Positions 52,001 through 60,440 are shown, counted from the stretch's first letter. The stretch is DNA of 64,000 nt from Pseudomonas fulva 12-X (GCF_000213805.1 NC_015556.1:1674001-1738000), one strand, 5' to 3'. The notes: generated by a model from the letters alone, not told the origin. Program-made: numbers and translations.

Positions 52001-53123
52001 GAGCAAGCTCACTTTCGGCCAGGGCAGCCTGCCGGAAAACCTGGCCCGCGAGCTGCAGCGCATGACCGGTGCGCGGATCGACGCCGAGGCGTGGATCGAG
52101 GCCACCCGCCAGCTCGAAGACCACCTGAAGATGAACATCGAAGTTGTCGACACCCACGGCAAGTTGCTCGGCGAAGGCCGCGACCTGGCCGAGCTGACCG
52201 CCCGCTTCGCCGAGGCCAGCCAGGCCGCATTGGCCATTCCCCAGGCCGACAAGGTGCAGAAACCGGTGGAGGCCAAGGGTTTTGCCCAGGTTGCCGAGAA
52301 GACCCAGCAGAAGGTGGCCGGGCTGTCCATGACCGTGTTCCCGGCGCTGGTCGAGGACGGTGGCGTGGTCAAGGAAGGGCGCTTCCCGACCCAGGCCGAG
52401 GCCGAGTTCCAGCATCGTCGCGCCTTGCAGCGCCTGCTGCTGCAACAGCTGGCCGAGCCGGCCAAGTTCCTGCGCGGCAAGCTGCCGGGGCTGACCGAGC
52501 TGGGCCTGCTGCACCGCGAACTGGGCCGCGTCGAGGCGTTGGTCGAGGACATCCTCCTGGCCAGCCTGGACAGCTGCATCCTCGACGGTGAACAACCGCT
52601 GCCGCGCGACGGCGCCGCCCTGGCCGCCCTGGCCGAGAAGAAGCGCGGCGCCTGGACCGAGCACGCCGAGAAGCTGGCCCGCCTGACCCTGGAAATCCTC
52701 AAGCTGTGGCACGGCCTGCAGAAGCGCTTCAAGGGCAAGATCGACCTGGCCCAGGCCGTGGCGCTCAACGACATCAAGGCGCAGCTGGGCAACCTCGTCT
52801 ATCCCGGCTTCGTGCGCGAAACCCCGGCCGAATGGCTCAAGGAACTGCCGCGCTACCTCAAGGCCATCGAACAACGCTTCGACAAGATCGCCTCGCAACT
52901 GCAACGCGACCGCGTATGGAGCGGTGAGCTGGCCGGCTACTGGGAGCAATACCAGGCGCGCCTCGGCAAGCACCTGCAGGAAGGCAAGCGCGACCCCAAC
53001 CTGACCCTGTACCGCTGGATGCTCGAGGAATACCGCGTCTCCCTCTGGGCCCAGCAGTTGGGTACCAAAATGGCCGTGTCGGACAAACGCCTGAGCAAGC
53101 AGTGGAGTCAGGTGGAGGGGTGA
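49080..53123 (+). CDS. hrpA: ATP-dependent RNA helicase HrpA
   Basis: HrpA is a DEAH-box RNA helicase that affects mRNA processing and rescues stalled ribosomes. The 1347-residue protein has GETGSGKTTQLPK (Walker A), HTQPRRLAARSVATR (Ia), DEAHERSLNIDFLLGYL (II), ITSATIDLERFS (III), and VAETSLTVPGIRYVIDSG with QRKGRCGRVEPG (V and VI), then the HA2/OB region and the long HrpA-specific C-terminal domain. ATG 49080 gives the typical MTDAxFDIAAL start; a GTG 16 codons earlier is also open. Monocistronic; followed by repeats. Confidence 0.96.
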   Translation: MTDAPFDIAALQKNLDHAMIADRHRLRRQLHELQKKPDAAKQAQWLERFQASCAKVEARRLSVPVMRYDDALPIAAKRDEIKAALEKSQVVVIAGETGSGKTTQLPKICLEIGRGRHGLIGHTQPRRLAARSVATRVAEEIGTPLGELVGYQVRFEDQSKDSTLIKLMTDGILLAETQHDRYLEKYDTLIVDEAHERSLNIDFLLGYLKTLLPRRPDLKVIITSATIDLERFSKHFGGDGRPDAPIVEVSGRTYPVETWYRPLAAEVDEEGESLLDDLTVDQGILAALDEIAAHEKSVGQRPGDVLIFLPGEREIRDAAEVLRKANLRFSEVLPLYARLTPAEQQKIFAPMAGRKIVLATNVAETSLTVPGIRYVIDSGTARISRYSYRAKVQRLPIEAISQASANQRKGRCGRVEPGICVRLYSEEDFLGRPTFTDPEILRTNLAAVILQMLHLRLGSIEDFPFIEPPDGKAISDGFNLLQELSAVNRESQLTPLGRQLARLPIDPRLGRMVLEAAKLGSLQELLIVASALSVQDPRERPMDRQQAADQAHAQWKDVDSDFAALINLWRGFEEKRQELGSNPLRTWCKKNFLNYMRLREWRDAHRQLVLLAKDLQLAPAKAAAQTAEGNKPAAKPVQATTDTKVNVILREQAEASEAAQRAKSYAAVHKAILSGLLSQIGQKTEEGDYQGARQRRFWVHPSSVIGRKKPNWIMAAELVETTRLFARQVAKIEPDWIEPLAGHLIKKNHFEPHWEKKRGQVVAYEQVTLYGLIVVGRRPVHYGPIDPQASRELFIREGLVRGEINSRAKCLNANRQLLEKLDELEAKARRRDILADEETLFAYYEARIPEDIYQAATFESWYKRESAKDPQLLMMREEDVLAREALEVTAAQYPDTLHIGELQLPLTYHFEPNHPRDGVTLRVPAPLLPQLPGERLEWLVPGLIEAKAIDLVRGLPKAIRKNFVPVPDFVGAALSKLTFGQGSLPENLARELQRMTGARIDAEAWIEATRQLEDHLKMNIEVVDTHGKLLGEGRDLAELTARFAEASQAALAIPQADKVQKPVEAKGFAQVAEKTQQKVAGLSMTVFPALVEDGGVVKEGRFPTQAEAEFQHRRALQRLLLQQLAEPAKFLRGKLPGLTELGLLHRELGRVEALVEDILLASLDSCILDGEQPLPRDGAALAALAEKKRGAWTEHAEKLARLTLEILKLWHGLQKRFKGKIDLAQAVALNDIKAQLGNLVYPGFVRETPAEWLKELPRYLKAIEQRFDKIASQLQRDRVWSGELAGYWEQYQARLGKHLQEGKRDPNLTLYRWMLEEYRVSLWAQQLGTKMAVSDKRLSKQWSQVEG

Positions 53124-53133
53124 TAGTGCTCCT

Positions 53134-53202
53134 GTAGCCCGGGTCGAGCGTAGCGACACCCGGGAAAGCCCCTGGGTGTCGCTGCGCTCAACCCAGGCTA
53201 CG
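53134..53202. repeat. Intergenic repeat (TAGCCTGGGTTGAGCG family), inverted unit
   Basis: GTAGCCCGGGTCGAGCGTAG and TCGCTGCGCTCAACCCAGGC face each other around CGACACCCGGGAAAGCCCC. Confidence 0.75.
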
Positions 53203-53224
53203 AAGCGGAGATGCTCTTGCCTGT

Positions 53225-53338
53225 GTGGGAGCGCGGCATGGGCGCGAGATCATGGGCGTAGACCAGCCCGTAGGGCGGATGTCGCTTTTTACATCCGCGA
53301 TGGTGGATCGGTGAAGCGTGATCCACCCTACGGGGTTA
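53225..53338. repeat. Two repeat units: GTGGGAGCGCG short hairpin and GTAGGGCGGATG palindrome
   Basis: GTGGGAGCGCGGCATGGGCGC (53225) is followed by GTAGGGCGGATGTCGC...ACATCCGC and GGTGGATCGGTGAAGCGTG...CACCCTACG (53270-53334). The second is a two-hairpin unit repeated at 55312 and, shortened, at 57440. Confidence 0.75.
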
Positions 53339-53387
53339 CATCGAACCAAAAGACAATAGGCCGTCTTTCAGGGCGGCGGAGAGCCCA

Positions 53388-54287
53388 ATGACTGGTTTTT
53401 CAAACGCACTGGTTGTAAACGCCCAGCTCTCTGCCTCGGGATCTTCCGAGCCGCTCGTACCCTGGTGGAGCTTCACCAAAACCGTGCTGGCGGCGACCGT
53501 GCTGACCCAGGTGCGCGATGGGTTGGTGTCGCTCGATGAGGTCATGCCTGACGGGCCCTTTACGCTGCGGCAACTGCTGAAGCATGAAGCTGGCCTGGCC
53601 GATTACAGCGAGCTTGCCGACTATCACGCTGGCGTTGCCCGTGGCGATGAGCCTTGGCCGGCGGAAGAAATGCTGGAGCGCCTCGACGCTACGCGCCTGC
53701 GTTACCAGCCGGGAGTGGGCTGGGGTTATTCCAATGTCGGCTATCTGTATATCGCCCGGCTGATCAAGACACTAACCGGCACTACGTTGGAAGCGGTCAT
53801 TGAGCAGCGGGTAGTGCAGCCGCTCGGTGTATCGGATGTCCGCATGGCCAACACGCCGGCAGATTTGTGCGATGTCGATATGGGCAGCGCCGCTGCTTAT
53901 CACCCGGGCTGGGTTTATCACGGCTTGCTGGTTGGCCGTGTGTCCGCTGCAGCGCTGCTGCTGGATCGGCTGCTGAGCACGGGCCTGCTACCGGAAACGC
54001 TGCTGGTCGAGATGCAGACGCGCCGCGTCTTGGGCGGCGCGCTTGCAGGGCGCCCATGGCAGGTAGCGGGTTATGCCTTGGGCTTGATGCAGGGTGATGT
54101 AGAGGGCGGCCTGACCCTCAGTGGTCACACCGGCTGCGGGCCGGGGAGCGTGATTGCGGTGTACCGCTGCGTTACGGATGCCGGCACGGCGACCTGCGCG
54201 GTATTCGGCAAAGAGGCTAACGAAGGCGATATCGAGGCTGAGATGGTTGCCTCGATCAGACGTGTGAGATTCCGTAGCCCAGGTTGA
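53388..54287 (+). CDS. Serine beta-lactamase-like hydrolase (class C/esterase family)
   Basis: The 299-residue protein has the penicillin-recognising motifs S28-F-T-K31, Y114-S-N116 and an H-T-G motif in SGHTGCGPGS. KHEAGLADYSEL resembles the loop of class C-like hydrolases. It has no clear signal peptide and is shorter than AmpC, so it is more likely a cytoplasmic esterase or peptidase than a beta-lactamase. The last few codons (RFRSPG and stop) lie inside an intergenic repeat at 54274-54346. Confidence 0.82.
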   Translation: MTGFSNALVVNAQLSASGSSEPLVPWWSFTKTVLAATVLTQVRDGLVSLDEVMPDGPFTLRQLLKHEAGLADYSELADYHAGVARGDEPWPAEEMLERLDATRLRYQPGVGWGYSNVGYLYIARLIKTLTGTTLEAVIEQRVVQPLGVSDVRMANTPADLCDVDMGSAAAYHPGWVYHGLLVGRVSAAALLLDRLLSTGLLPETLLVEMQTRRVLGGALAGRPWQVAGYALGLMQGDVEGGLTLSGHTGCGPGSVIAVYRCVTDAGTATCAVFGKEANEGDIEAEMVASIRRVRFRSPG

Positions 54288-54346
54288 GTGTAGCGACGCC
54301 CGGGAGAGCGATGCCCTGGGTATCGCTACGCTCAACCCAGGCTACG
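54274..54346. repeat. Intergenic repeat (TAGCCTGGGTTGAGCG family), overlaps gene end
   Basis: GTAGCCCAGGTTGAGTGTAGCG and TATCGCTACGCTCAACCCAGG form the inverted unit. Its left arm supplies the serine hydrolase stop codon. Confidence 0.75.
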
Positions 54347-54368
54347 AAGCAGGTCTGCTCCTGCCTTT

Positions 54369-54397
54369 GTGGGAGCGCGCCATGCGCGCGAGATCGC
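54369..54397. repeat. GTGGGAGCGCGCCATG short repeat, copy
   Basis: GTGGGAGCGCGCCATGCGCG, followed by CGAGATCGC, is almost identical at 57599-57627, with a variant at 53225. Confidence 0.6.
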
Positions 54398-54413
54398 GTT
54401 GTGGCAGACCCCT

Positions 54414-55307
54414 ATGAATTTTCTAGCAACTGAGATGGACGTGAAATTGCACAAGGACTTTCTCGAACTTCATGCATTGCCCGTAGAGGTCATCCACACG
54501 CTTCTTGACCGCGCGGGCGAGCTGGCGCAGCGTTGGGATGAGCGCAATATGCCATCCACGCTGCGCGGTAAACGAGTGGGTGTGATCGTTGACGACACCG
54601 GTTGGCGAAATACCACTGCCTTCGATCTTGGTGTGCAGGCAATGGGCGGTATCTGCGCTCAGGTTCCCATCAGCCTCGGCACACGAGAGTCCGTTGAAGA
54701 CCTGGCCGGTTACCTCGACAACTGGTTCGATCTTCTTGTGGTGCGCACCAAGCAACTGGAGGCGCTGCAAGCACTCGCCGATGCAGCGGTCGCTCCCGTC
54801 ATCAATGCGCGAACTCGTGCCAACCATCCGTGCGAAACGCTGGGCGATCTGGCCTATATCAAGCGCGTGAAAGGAACGCTGGAAGGTTTGAAGGTCGTTG
54901 TCATTGCCCCGGATGCGAACATTCTCAGGTCGTGGGTCGAAGCTTCCAAAGTGCTGCCTATTCAGGTCGTTCAGGTTTATCCAGAGGCCTGGCACTTCCA
55001 GGATGCGGAGTTGCTGAATGCCAACTTCCAAGCCAGCGAGGATATGGCTCATGCACTGGATGCCGACGTGATCGTTACCGATTGCTGGCCACAGAATGCT
55101 CCGTACGGGCAATTACTCAGTTATCAGGTATCCGCGGCGTTTCTCGATAAAGCTCGTGATGACCTGCTTTTTCTGCCATGCCCTCCGGTTACTCGCGGCG
55201 AGGAGGTAACCGCCGATGCAATGCCGCACGCGAGCTGTCGGAGCCGCGAGGCGAAAGCGTTTTTGCTTCATGCGCAGAATGCGCTGATGGAGTGGGCGGC
55301 CTTATAG
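54414..55307 (+). CDS. Divergent ornithine/aspartate carbamoyltransferase-like protein
   Basis: The 297-residue protein keeps the transcarbamylase layout: two lobes, NHPCETLGDLAYIKR (H138, P139, C140; family HPCQ) and LPCPPVTRGEEV (family HCLPAxRGEEV). The carbamoyl-phosphate loop SxRTR is replaced by GWRNT (residues 63-67) in DDTGWRNTTAFDLG, losing the Ser and second Arg. In the C-terminal motif the His is Pro. It may therefore have lost catalysis or changed donor. No arg gene is adjacent. ATG 54414 is preferred; the frame is open into a repeat upstream, and ATG 54435 is also possible. Confidence 0.75.
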   Translation: MNFLATEMDVKLHKDFLELHALPVEVIHTLLDRAGELAQRWDERNMPSTLRGKRVGVIVDDTGWRNTTAFDLGVQAMGGICAQVPISLGTRESVEDLAGYLDNWFDLLVVRTKQLEALQALADAAVAPVINARTRANHPCETLGDLAYIKRVKGTLEGLKVVVIAPDANILRSWVEASKVLPIQVVQVYPEAWHFQDAELLNANFQASEDMAHALDADVIVTDCWPQNAPYGQLLSYQVSAAFLDKARDDLLFLPCPPVTRGEEVTADAMPHASCRSREAKAFLLHAQNALMEWAAL

Positions 55308-55311
55308 CCCG

Positions 55312-55373
55312 TAGGGCGGATGTCGCTCTTTACATCCGCCATGGTGGATCGGTGAAGCGTGATCCACCCTGCG
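55312..55373. repeat. GTAGGGCGGATG palindrome, copy
   Basis: GTAGGGCGGATGTCGCTCTT...CATCCGCC and GGTGGATCGGTGAAGCGTG...CCACCCTGCG. It begins five bases after the carbamoyltransferase-like stop. Confidence 0.75.
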
Positions 55374-55452
55374 TCTGACGGGCTTTCGTAGCTCAGGTCG
55401 CGAAATGATAGTTGGCGCCATAGCCGGAGAGGCTATGGCGCTTTGCTTTTGA

Positions 55453-57243
55453 TCAGTCGTCTTTGCTGTTCAGTTGCCAGCCGCCTTTGCCGTCCAGGTC
55501 GAGCTGGTGGTTGTGGAAGGCGGCGAGGGTGTTGCGGTGACCGACGCTGATCAGCAGGGTGTCGGGCAGTTCGCGACGCAGCAGGGTGTAGAGCGCCTGT
55601 TCCAGGCCTTCGTCCATGGCTGAGCTGGATTCGTCGAGGAAGGCCACCGCCGGGCGGTTGTAGAGCATGCGGGCGAAGGCCAGGCGTTGCTGTTCACCTA
55701 GGGACAGGACGCGGCTCCAGTCGCCGGGCTCGTCCAGGCGACCTGCCAGATGCGGCAGGTAGACCTGTTCCAGCACCCTTTGCATACGTTCGCGGTCGTC
55801 GCCCGGTTCGGTTGGGTAGGCCAGTGCGCTGCGCAGGTCGCCCAGAGGCAGGTAAGGGCGTTGGGCGAGGAACAGCGCCTGGTGCCCGATGGGCCTTGCC
55901 ACCTCGCCTTCTGCGTAGGGCCAGAGCCCGGCGAGGGCGCGCAGCAGGGTGGTTTTGCCGCAGCCGGAGGGGCCTCGTACCAGCAGGGCCTGGCCGGCGT
56001 GCAGATCGAGGTCGAGGCCTGCGACCAGCAATTGGCCGTCCGGGCGTTGCAGATGCAGGTCATGCACCTGCAGGCCGCTGGCCTGGTTGCTGGTGGTGAC
56101 CTGCGGCAGCTCGCGGGCCTGCTGGTTGGCGTCGAGCAGGCCGCTCAGGCGGTCGAGGGTGGCGCGGTACTGGGCGAAGGTGTCGTAGCTGCTGCGGAAG
56201 AACGACAGCGAGTCCTGTACCTGGCCGAAGGCCTGCGCGGTCTGCATCACGTCGCCGAGCTTGATGGCGCCGCTGAAGAAGCGCGGCGCCTGGAGGATGA
56301 AGGGGAACACCACCGCCACCTGGCTGACACCAAGGTTGAAGCCGTCGAACTTCAGGCTTCGGTAGACCAGCGCCCAGAGGTTTTCCACCAGTGCACCGAA
56401 GCGGCCCAGCAGGGTGCGCCGCTCCACGTCGCGGCCCTGGTAGAAAGCGACGTTCTCGGCGTATTCGCGCAGGCGCACCAGGGCGTAGCGGAAGTTGGCC
56501 GAGCGCTGTTCGTTGAGGAAATTCAGGCGGATCAAGGGGCGGCCGAGGCGAAAGGCGATCAGCGTGGCGATGATCACGTAGAGGTACACGGCGAATACCA
56601 TCGCCCGGGGAATCTCCACACCGGCCACGCTCAGCGGTGCGGACAGCCCCCAGAGGATGACGCTGAAAGCCACCAGCGATACCAGCGCACTGACCGCGCC
56701 GAGCGAGAGCTTGAGCGAACTGGAAACGAAGGCCGCGATGTCCAGCTCGATGCGCTGGTCAGGGTTGTCGACCGGCTGCGCGAGGAACTGGCCGCGGTAG
56801 TAAGCATCGCCCTTTAGCCAGTCGTCGGTCAGGCGGCCGTTGAGCCAGGTACGCCAATGGATGCTCAGGGACTGGCTGACGTAGAAGTCGAACAGCGCGC
56901 GCGCCACATGGATGCTGGCGAGGATGGCGAAGACGCCCAGCAGGAACCAGAACGCCTGCTGATCCAGCCCCTGCAGGGCGCTGTAGAAGCCGTTGTACCA
57001 GAACGAAAACAGCACATCCATGCGCACCGCGAACAGCGCCAGCAGCAGGAGCAGGGCGAAGGTCAGCAGCGGTCGCCAACTGTTGCGCGGGCTGAGGTAG
57101 GGGCCGGTGATCTGCCAGAACTGTCGGCCCCAGCGGGTGAAGCGGATCAGGACGGTGGAGGTGAGGGTGAAGCCGATAAAGGTACACAGCGAGGCGATGG
57201 CCAGCCAGATCAGGCTGTCGCTAAGGGCTTGGTGCCAATCCAT
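55453..57243 (-). CDS. ABC exporter-type protein, YddA / SbmA-BacA-related
   Basis: This 596-residue protein fuses an SbmA/BacA-like membrane domain (about residues 15-330, with FYNGFYSALQ-type WYNGFYSALQ and FLNEQRSANFRYALVRLREY) to an ABC ATPase (Walker A GPSGCGKTTL, signature LSLGEQQRLAFARML, Walker B AVAFLDESSSAMD, His switch SVGHR). Relatives transport peptides, cobalamin or long-chain acyl compounds; E. coli YddA has unknown substrate. It is monocistronic and ends near repeat-rich sequence. Confidence 0.88.
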   Translation of the reverse strand: MDWHQALSDSLIWLAIASLCTFIGFTLTSTVLIRFTRWGRQFWQITGPYLSPRNSWRPLLTFALLLLLALFAVRMDVLFSFWYNGFYSALQGLDQQAFWFLLGVFAILASIHVARALFDFYVSQSLSIHWRTWLNGRLTDDWLKGDAYYRGQFLAQPVDNPDQRIELDIAAFVSSSLKLSLGAVSALVSLVAFSVILWGLSAPLSVAGVEIPRAMVFAVYLYVIIATLIAFRLGRPLIRLNFLNEQRSANFRYALVRLREYAENVAFYQGRDVERRTLLGRFGALVENLWALVYRSLKFDGFNLGVSQVAVVFPFILQAPRFFSGAIKLGDVMQTAQAFGQVQDSLSFFRSSYDTFAQYRATLDRLSGLLDANQQARELPQVTTSNQASGLQVHDLHLQRPDGQLLVAGLDLDLHAGQALLVRGPSGCGKTTLLRALAGLWPYAEGEVARPIGHQALFLAQRPYLPLGDLRSALAYPTEPGDDRERMQRVLEQVYLPHLAGRLDEPGDWSRVLSLGEQQRLAFARMLYNRPAVAFLDESSSAMDEGLEQALYTLLRRELPDTLLISVGHRNTLAAFHNHQLDLDGKGGWQLNSKDD

Positions 57244-57897
57244 AAGATTCAGGGTCCGCGATGCTTCGACAGGAAGGGAGTACCGGAGGGCCGGCTGCCG
57301 AGACTACAAGCGTGGGTGACACGCCCTAATGGAGACTTGTTTTCACTGCATTGGTTTCTGGCTGCCCGGATTTTTTGCAGACCTGATAGCGGCCGTTCAG
57401 GTTGAGTTCGTGGGCGCCGTGAAAGTGGCCCTGCAGCCCGTAGGGCTTTACATCCGCCATGGTGGATCGGTGAAGCGTGATCCACCCTACGGGGCTTTGA
57501 GGCGGTCATTCGCGCAGTATCACGGTCATGGCCCGTTCCCATAAAAGCGGGCGGTGCTGCCGCTCACTTTTTTCGCTTTGGGCGATTGCTCCACTGCTGT
57601 GGGAGCGCGCCATGCGCGCGAGATCATTTTTCCAGTGGCATACCCGAAGGGCGGAAGCCGCTTTTTACCTCCGCCATGGCGGATCGATAGGGCGTGATTC
57701 GCTCTACGCCTGGATGTTGGAAGCCGTCTTCAACGCGTGGTTTTTCGCGTTATCGGAAACCTTTCCAATCTGCCGCTTCGCTTGTTCGCCCGGACACACC
57801 CGCTCACCAATCGCCCGTCAGACCGCAGGGCCGTTAACCCGAACCTTTCGCGAAACGGTTTCGTCGTACCTGAACGAGCCATGCGCAGGAGAGGGAC
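57244..57897. other. 654-bp gene-free, repeat-rich stretch
   Basis: It contains a shortened GTAGGGC repeat (57440-57494), a GTGGGAGCGCGCCATG repeat (57599-57627) and a degenerate relative of the GTAGGGCGGATG unit (57644-57708, GGGCGGAAGCCGC...CTACGCC). The last 190 bp are leader for the molybdoenzyme gene with TTTCGCGAAA (57847-57856) as the only palindrome noted. No gene is supported. Confidence 0.6.
57440..57494. repeat. GTAGGGCGGATG palindrome, copy with internal deletion
   Basis: GTAGGGCTTTACATCCGCC lacks the GGATGTCGCTT part of the first hairpin, while the second hairpin, GGTGGATCGGTGAAGCGTG...CCACCCTACG, is intact. Confidence 0.75.
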
Positions 57898-60246
57898 ATG
57901 CTGACTGATCCGAAGACCCGCTATCGACCATACACAGACGCGTCCGGGGGCTGGGGATCGGCCAAGTCGGTGGCGGGCATCGTGCTGCGTGAGCAGGCGG
58001 TGGTGAAGATCGGCGCGGCGCTCCTGAAACAGAACAAGCCCGACGGTTTTGCCTGCGTAAGTTGCGCCTGGGCCAAACCAAGCGATACCCACCCGATGGA
58101 GTTCTGCGAGAACGGCGCCAAGGCTACGGCGTGGGAGCTGACGGCCAAGCGCAGCAGCCCGCAGTTCTTCGCCGAGCACAGCGTCAGCGAATTGCGCAGC
58201 TGGTCGGCCCATGCGCTGGAGCAGCATGGTCGCCTGACCCACCCCATGCGTTACAACCCGGGCACCGACCGCTACGAGGAAACCAGTTGGGAAACCGCCT
58301 ACCAGGAAATCGGCGCCAGCCTGCGTGCGCTGCAGCCGGAGGAGGTGGTGTTCTACGCCTCAGGGCGCGCCTCGCTGGAGGCCTCGTTCATGTACCAGCT
58401 CTTCGCCCGCGCCTACGGCACCAACAACCTGCCGGACAGCTCCAACATGTGCCACGAAAGCACCTCCGTTGGCCTGCAGGAGAGCATCGGCGTGCCGGTC
58501 GGCACCGTGACCCTGAACGATTTTGCGCACACCGACTGCCTGCTGTTCTTCGGCCAGAACGTCGGCAGCAACAGCCCGCGCATGCTCCACCAGTTGCAGG
58601 AAGCACGGCAGCGCGATGTGCCGATCATCACCTTCAACCCGCTCAAGGAGCGTGGGCTGCAGGAGTTCGTCAACCCGCAGTCGCCGGTCGAGATGCTCGG
58701 CCCGAACTCCACGCAGATCAGCACCCAGTATCACCAGGTCGCCATCGGCGGCGACACCGCGGCCATCGTCGGCGTCGCCAAGGCACTGCTCGATCTGCAT
58801 GATGCGGCGCGCCAGCGCGGCGAGCCCGGCGTGCTGGACATGGCCTTCATCGCCGAGCACACCAGCGGCGCCGATGACTTCATCACCTATGTACGTGAGC
58901 AGGACTGGGCGCAGATCGAGGCCATCACCGGCCTCAAGCGTGCGGCCATGGAGGCCACGGCGCTGGTCTATGCGCAGTCGCAGCGGGTGATGATCGTCTA
59001 CGGCATGGGCCTGACCCAGCATCGCCAGGGCGTGCAGAACGTGCAGATGCTGGTCAACCTGCTGCTTCTGCGCGGCAACATTGGCAAGCCGGGCGCCGGC
59101 ATCTGCCCGGTGCGTGGCCACTCCAACGTGCAGGGCCAGCGCACCGTGGGTATCACCGAAGACCCGGCCAAGGTGCCGGGCGAGCTGATCGAGCGGCACT
59201 TCAACTTCAAGGTGCCCGAGCGCATGGGCCTGAACACCGTGGATGCCTGCAGCGGCATGCTCGATGGTAGCGTTCGCGGCTTCGTCAGCCTGGGCGGCAA
59301 CTTCCTGCGCGCGGTGCCGGACACCGGGCAGATCGAGCCGGCCTGGCAGCGCCTGGCGCTCAACGTGCAAGTGGCCACCAAGCTCAACCACTCACACCTG
59401 CTGCCGGGCGAACAGGCCTGGCTGCTGCCGTGCCTGGGGCGCATCGAGATCGACCGCCAGGACGGCATCGAGCAGAGCCACAGCACCGAGGACAGCACCG
59501 GCTGCATCCATGCCTGGAGCGGCAAGAGCGAGCCGGCCAGCGAGCACTTGCGCTCGGAGCCGGCGATCATCGCCGGGCTGGCGCGCGCCACGCTAAGCGC
59601 CGAGATCGGCATCGACTGGGACGCCTGGCGTCGCGACTACGGGCTGGTGCGCAAGGCCATCGCTACCATCTACCCGGAAATCTTCCACGACTTCGAGGCG
59701 CGCATGTGGGAGCCCGGCGGCTTCCATCGGCCGCTGGGCGCCGCGCAGCGCGAATGGGCGACCGAGAGCGGCAAGGCGCAGTTCGCGGTGCCGCAGCAGC
59801 TCGTCGCCGATAATGACGTGAGCGCCGCGTATGGCCGGCGCGACGTGCTGCAACTGATGACGATCCGCAGCAACGACCAGTTCAATACCACCATCTACGG
59901 CTACGACGACCGCTTCCGGGGCGTGCATGGCACCCGCTCGGTGATCTTCATGAACGCCGACGATATCGTGCGCCTCGGCCTGGCCGGCGGCGACTGGGTG
60001 GACGTGACCACTGCCGTGGAGCCGGAAGTGGAGCGCCAGGTCGGGCCGCTGCAGATTCTTGCTTACGACATCCCTCAGGGCTGCTGCGCGGCCTATTACC
60101 CGGAGTGCAATGCGCTGGTGCCGCTGTGGCACCACGCCGAGCGCAGCAAGGTGCCTGCGGCCAAATCCATCCCCGTGACGCTCAGCCCGAGCACCGCGGT
60201 GGCGCCTGGTGATGCACGGCCGACGTTGATTGCCGCCCAGCGCTGA
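57898..60246 (+). CDS. FdhF/YdeP-family molybdopterin oxidoreductase
   Basis: The 782-residue protein is a formate dehydrogenase alpha-like molybdoenzyme (FdhF/YdeP family). It has CVSCAWAKP near residue 53, short of the four-Cys Fe-S motif of true FdhF, then NMCHESTSVGL, FFGQNVGSNSPR, NPLKERGLQEF, LLLRGNIGKPGAGICPVRGHSNVQG (in two parts) and a C-terminal molybdopterin domain (FNTTIYGYDDRFRGV). There is no selenocysteine or Cys-type active-site motif of formate dehydrogenase. E. coli YdeP is linked to acid resistance. ATG 57898 follows AGGAGAGG. Confidence 0.88.
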   Translation: MLTDPKTRYRPYTDASGGWGSAKSVAGIVLREQAVVKIGAALLKQNKPDGFACVSCAWAKPSDTHPMEFCENGAKATAWELTAKRSSPQFFAEHSVSELRSWSAHALEQHGRLTHPMRYNPGTDRYEETSWETAYQEIGASLRALQPEEVVFYASGRASLEASFMYQLFARAYGTNNLPDSSNMCHESTSVGLQESIGVPVGTVTLNDFAHTDCLLFFGQNVGSNSPRMLHQLQEARQRDVPIITFNPLKERGLQEFVNPQSPVEMLGPNSTQISTQYHQVAIGGDTAAIVGVAKALLDLHDAARQRGEPGVLDMAFIAEHTSGADDFITYVREQDWAQIEAITGLKRAAMEATALVYAQSQRVMIVYGMGLTQHRQGVQNVQMLVNLLLLRGNIGKPGAGICPVRGHSNVQGQRTVGITEDPAKVPGELIERHFNFKVPERMGLNTVDACSGMLDGSVRGFVSLGGNFLRAVPDTGQIEPAWQRLALNVQVATKLNHSHLLPGEQAWLLPCLGRIEIDRQDGIEQSHSTEDSTGCIHAWSGKSEPASEHLRSEPAIIAGLARATLSAEIGIDWDAWRRDYGLVRKAIATIYPEIFHDFEARMWEPGGFHRPLGAAQREWATESGKAQFAVPQQLVADNDVSAAYGRRDVLQLMTIRSNDQFNTTIYGYDDRFRGVHGTRSVIFMNADDIVRLGLAGGDWVDVTTAVEPEVERQVGPLQILAYDIPQGCCAAYYPECNALVPLWHHAERSKVPAAKSIPVTLSPSTAVAPGDARPTLIAAQR

Positions 60247-60254
60247 TCAAACCA

Positions 60255-60286
60255 GCCGTTTCGCTGTTGCGAACAAGCGAAACGGC
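60255..60286 (+). terminator. Hairpin after molybdoenzyme gene, possible terminator
   Basis: GCCGTTTCGCT and AGCGAAACGGC form a perfect 11-bp stem with a 10-base loop, 9 bp after the stop. No T tract follows, so intrinsic termination is uncertain. Confidence 0.5.
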
Positions 60287-60440
60287 CGTGCTAGAGCGGC
60301 TCATGCCCGCTGCTCGGAAGGCTTGAACTTCAAGCGGCGGGCTTTTCTCCCAATCTGGAACGCAGGTGATTTTGCCTGCAGCGATTGCGCTTCAGACGTG
60401 GCGGCAACCGTGTAATCAATCCAGACGGCAGGAGAGTCCG

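Noticed and set aside
48963..53159. 1398-codon open frame antisense to hrpA
   Set aside because: hrpA on the plus strand has every helicase motif; this frame is a Leu/Gln/Gly-rich shadow with no recognisable domain.
53388..54287. AmpC-type beta-lactamase / resistance gene
   Set aside because: No signal peptide, too short, and no divergent ampR; motifs are shared by many esterases and peptidases of the family.
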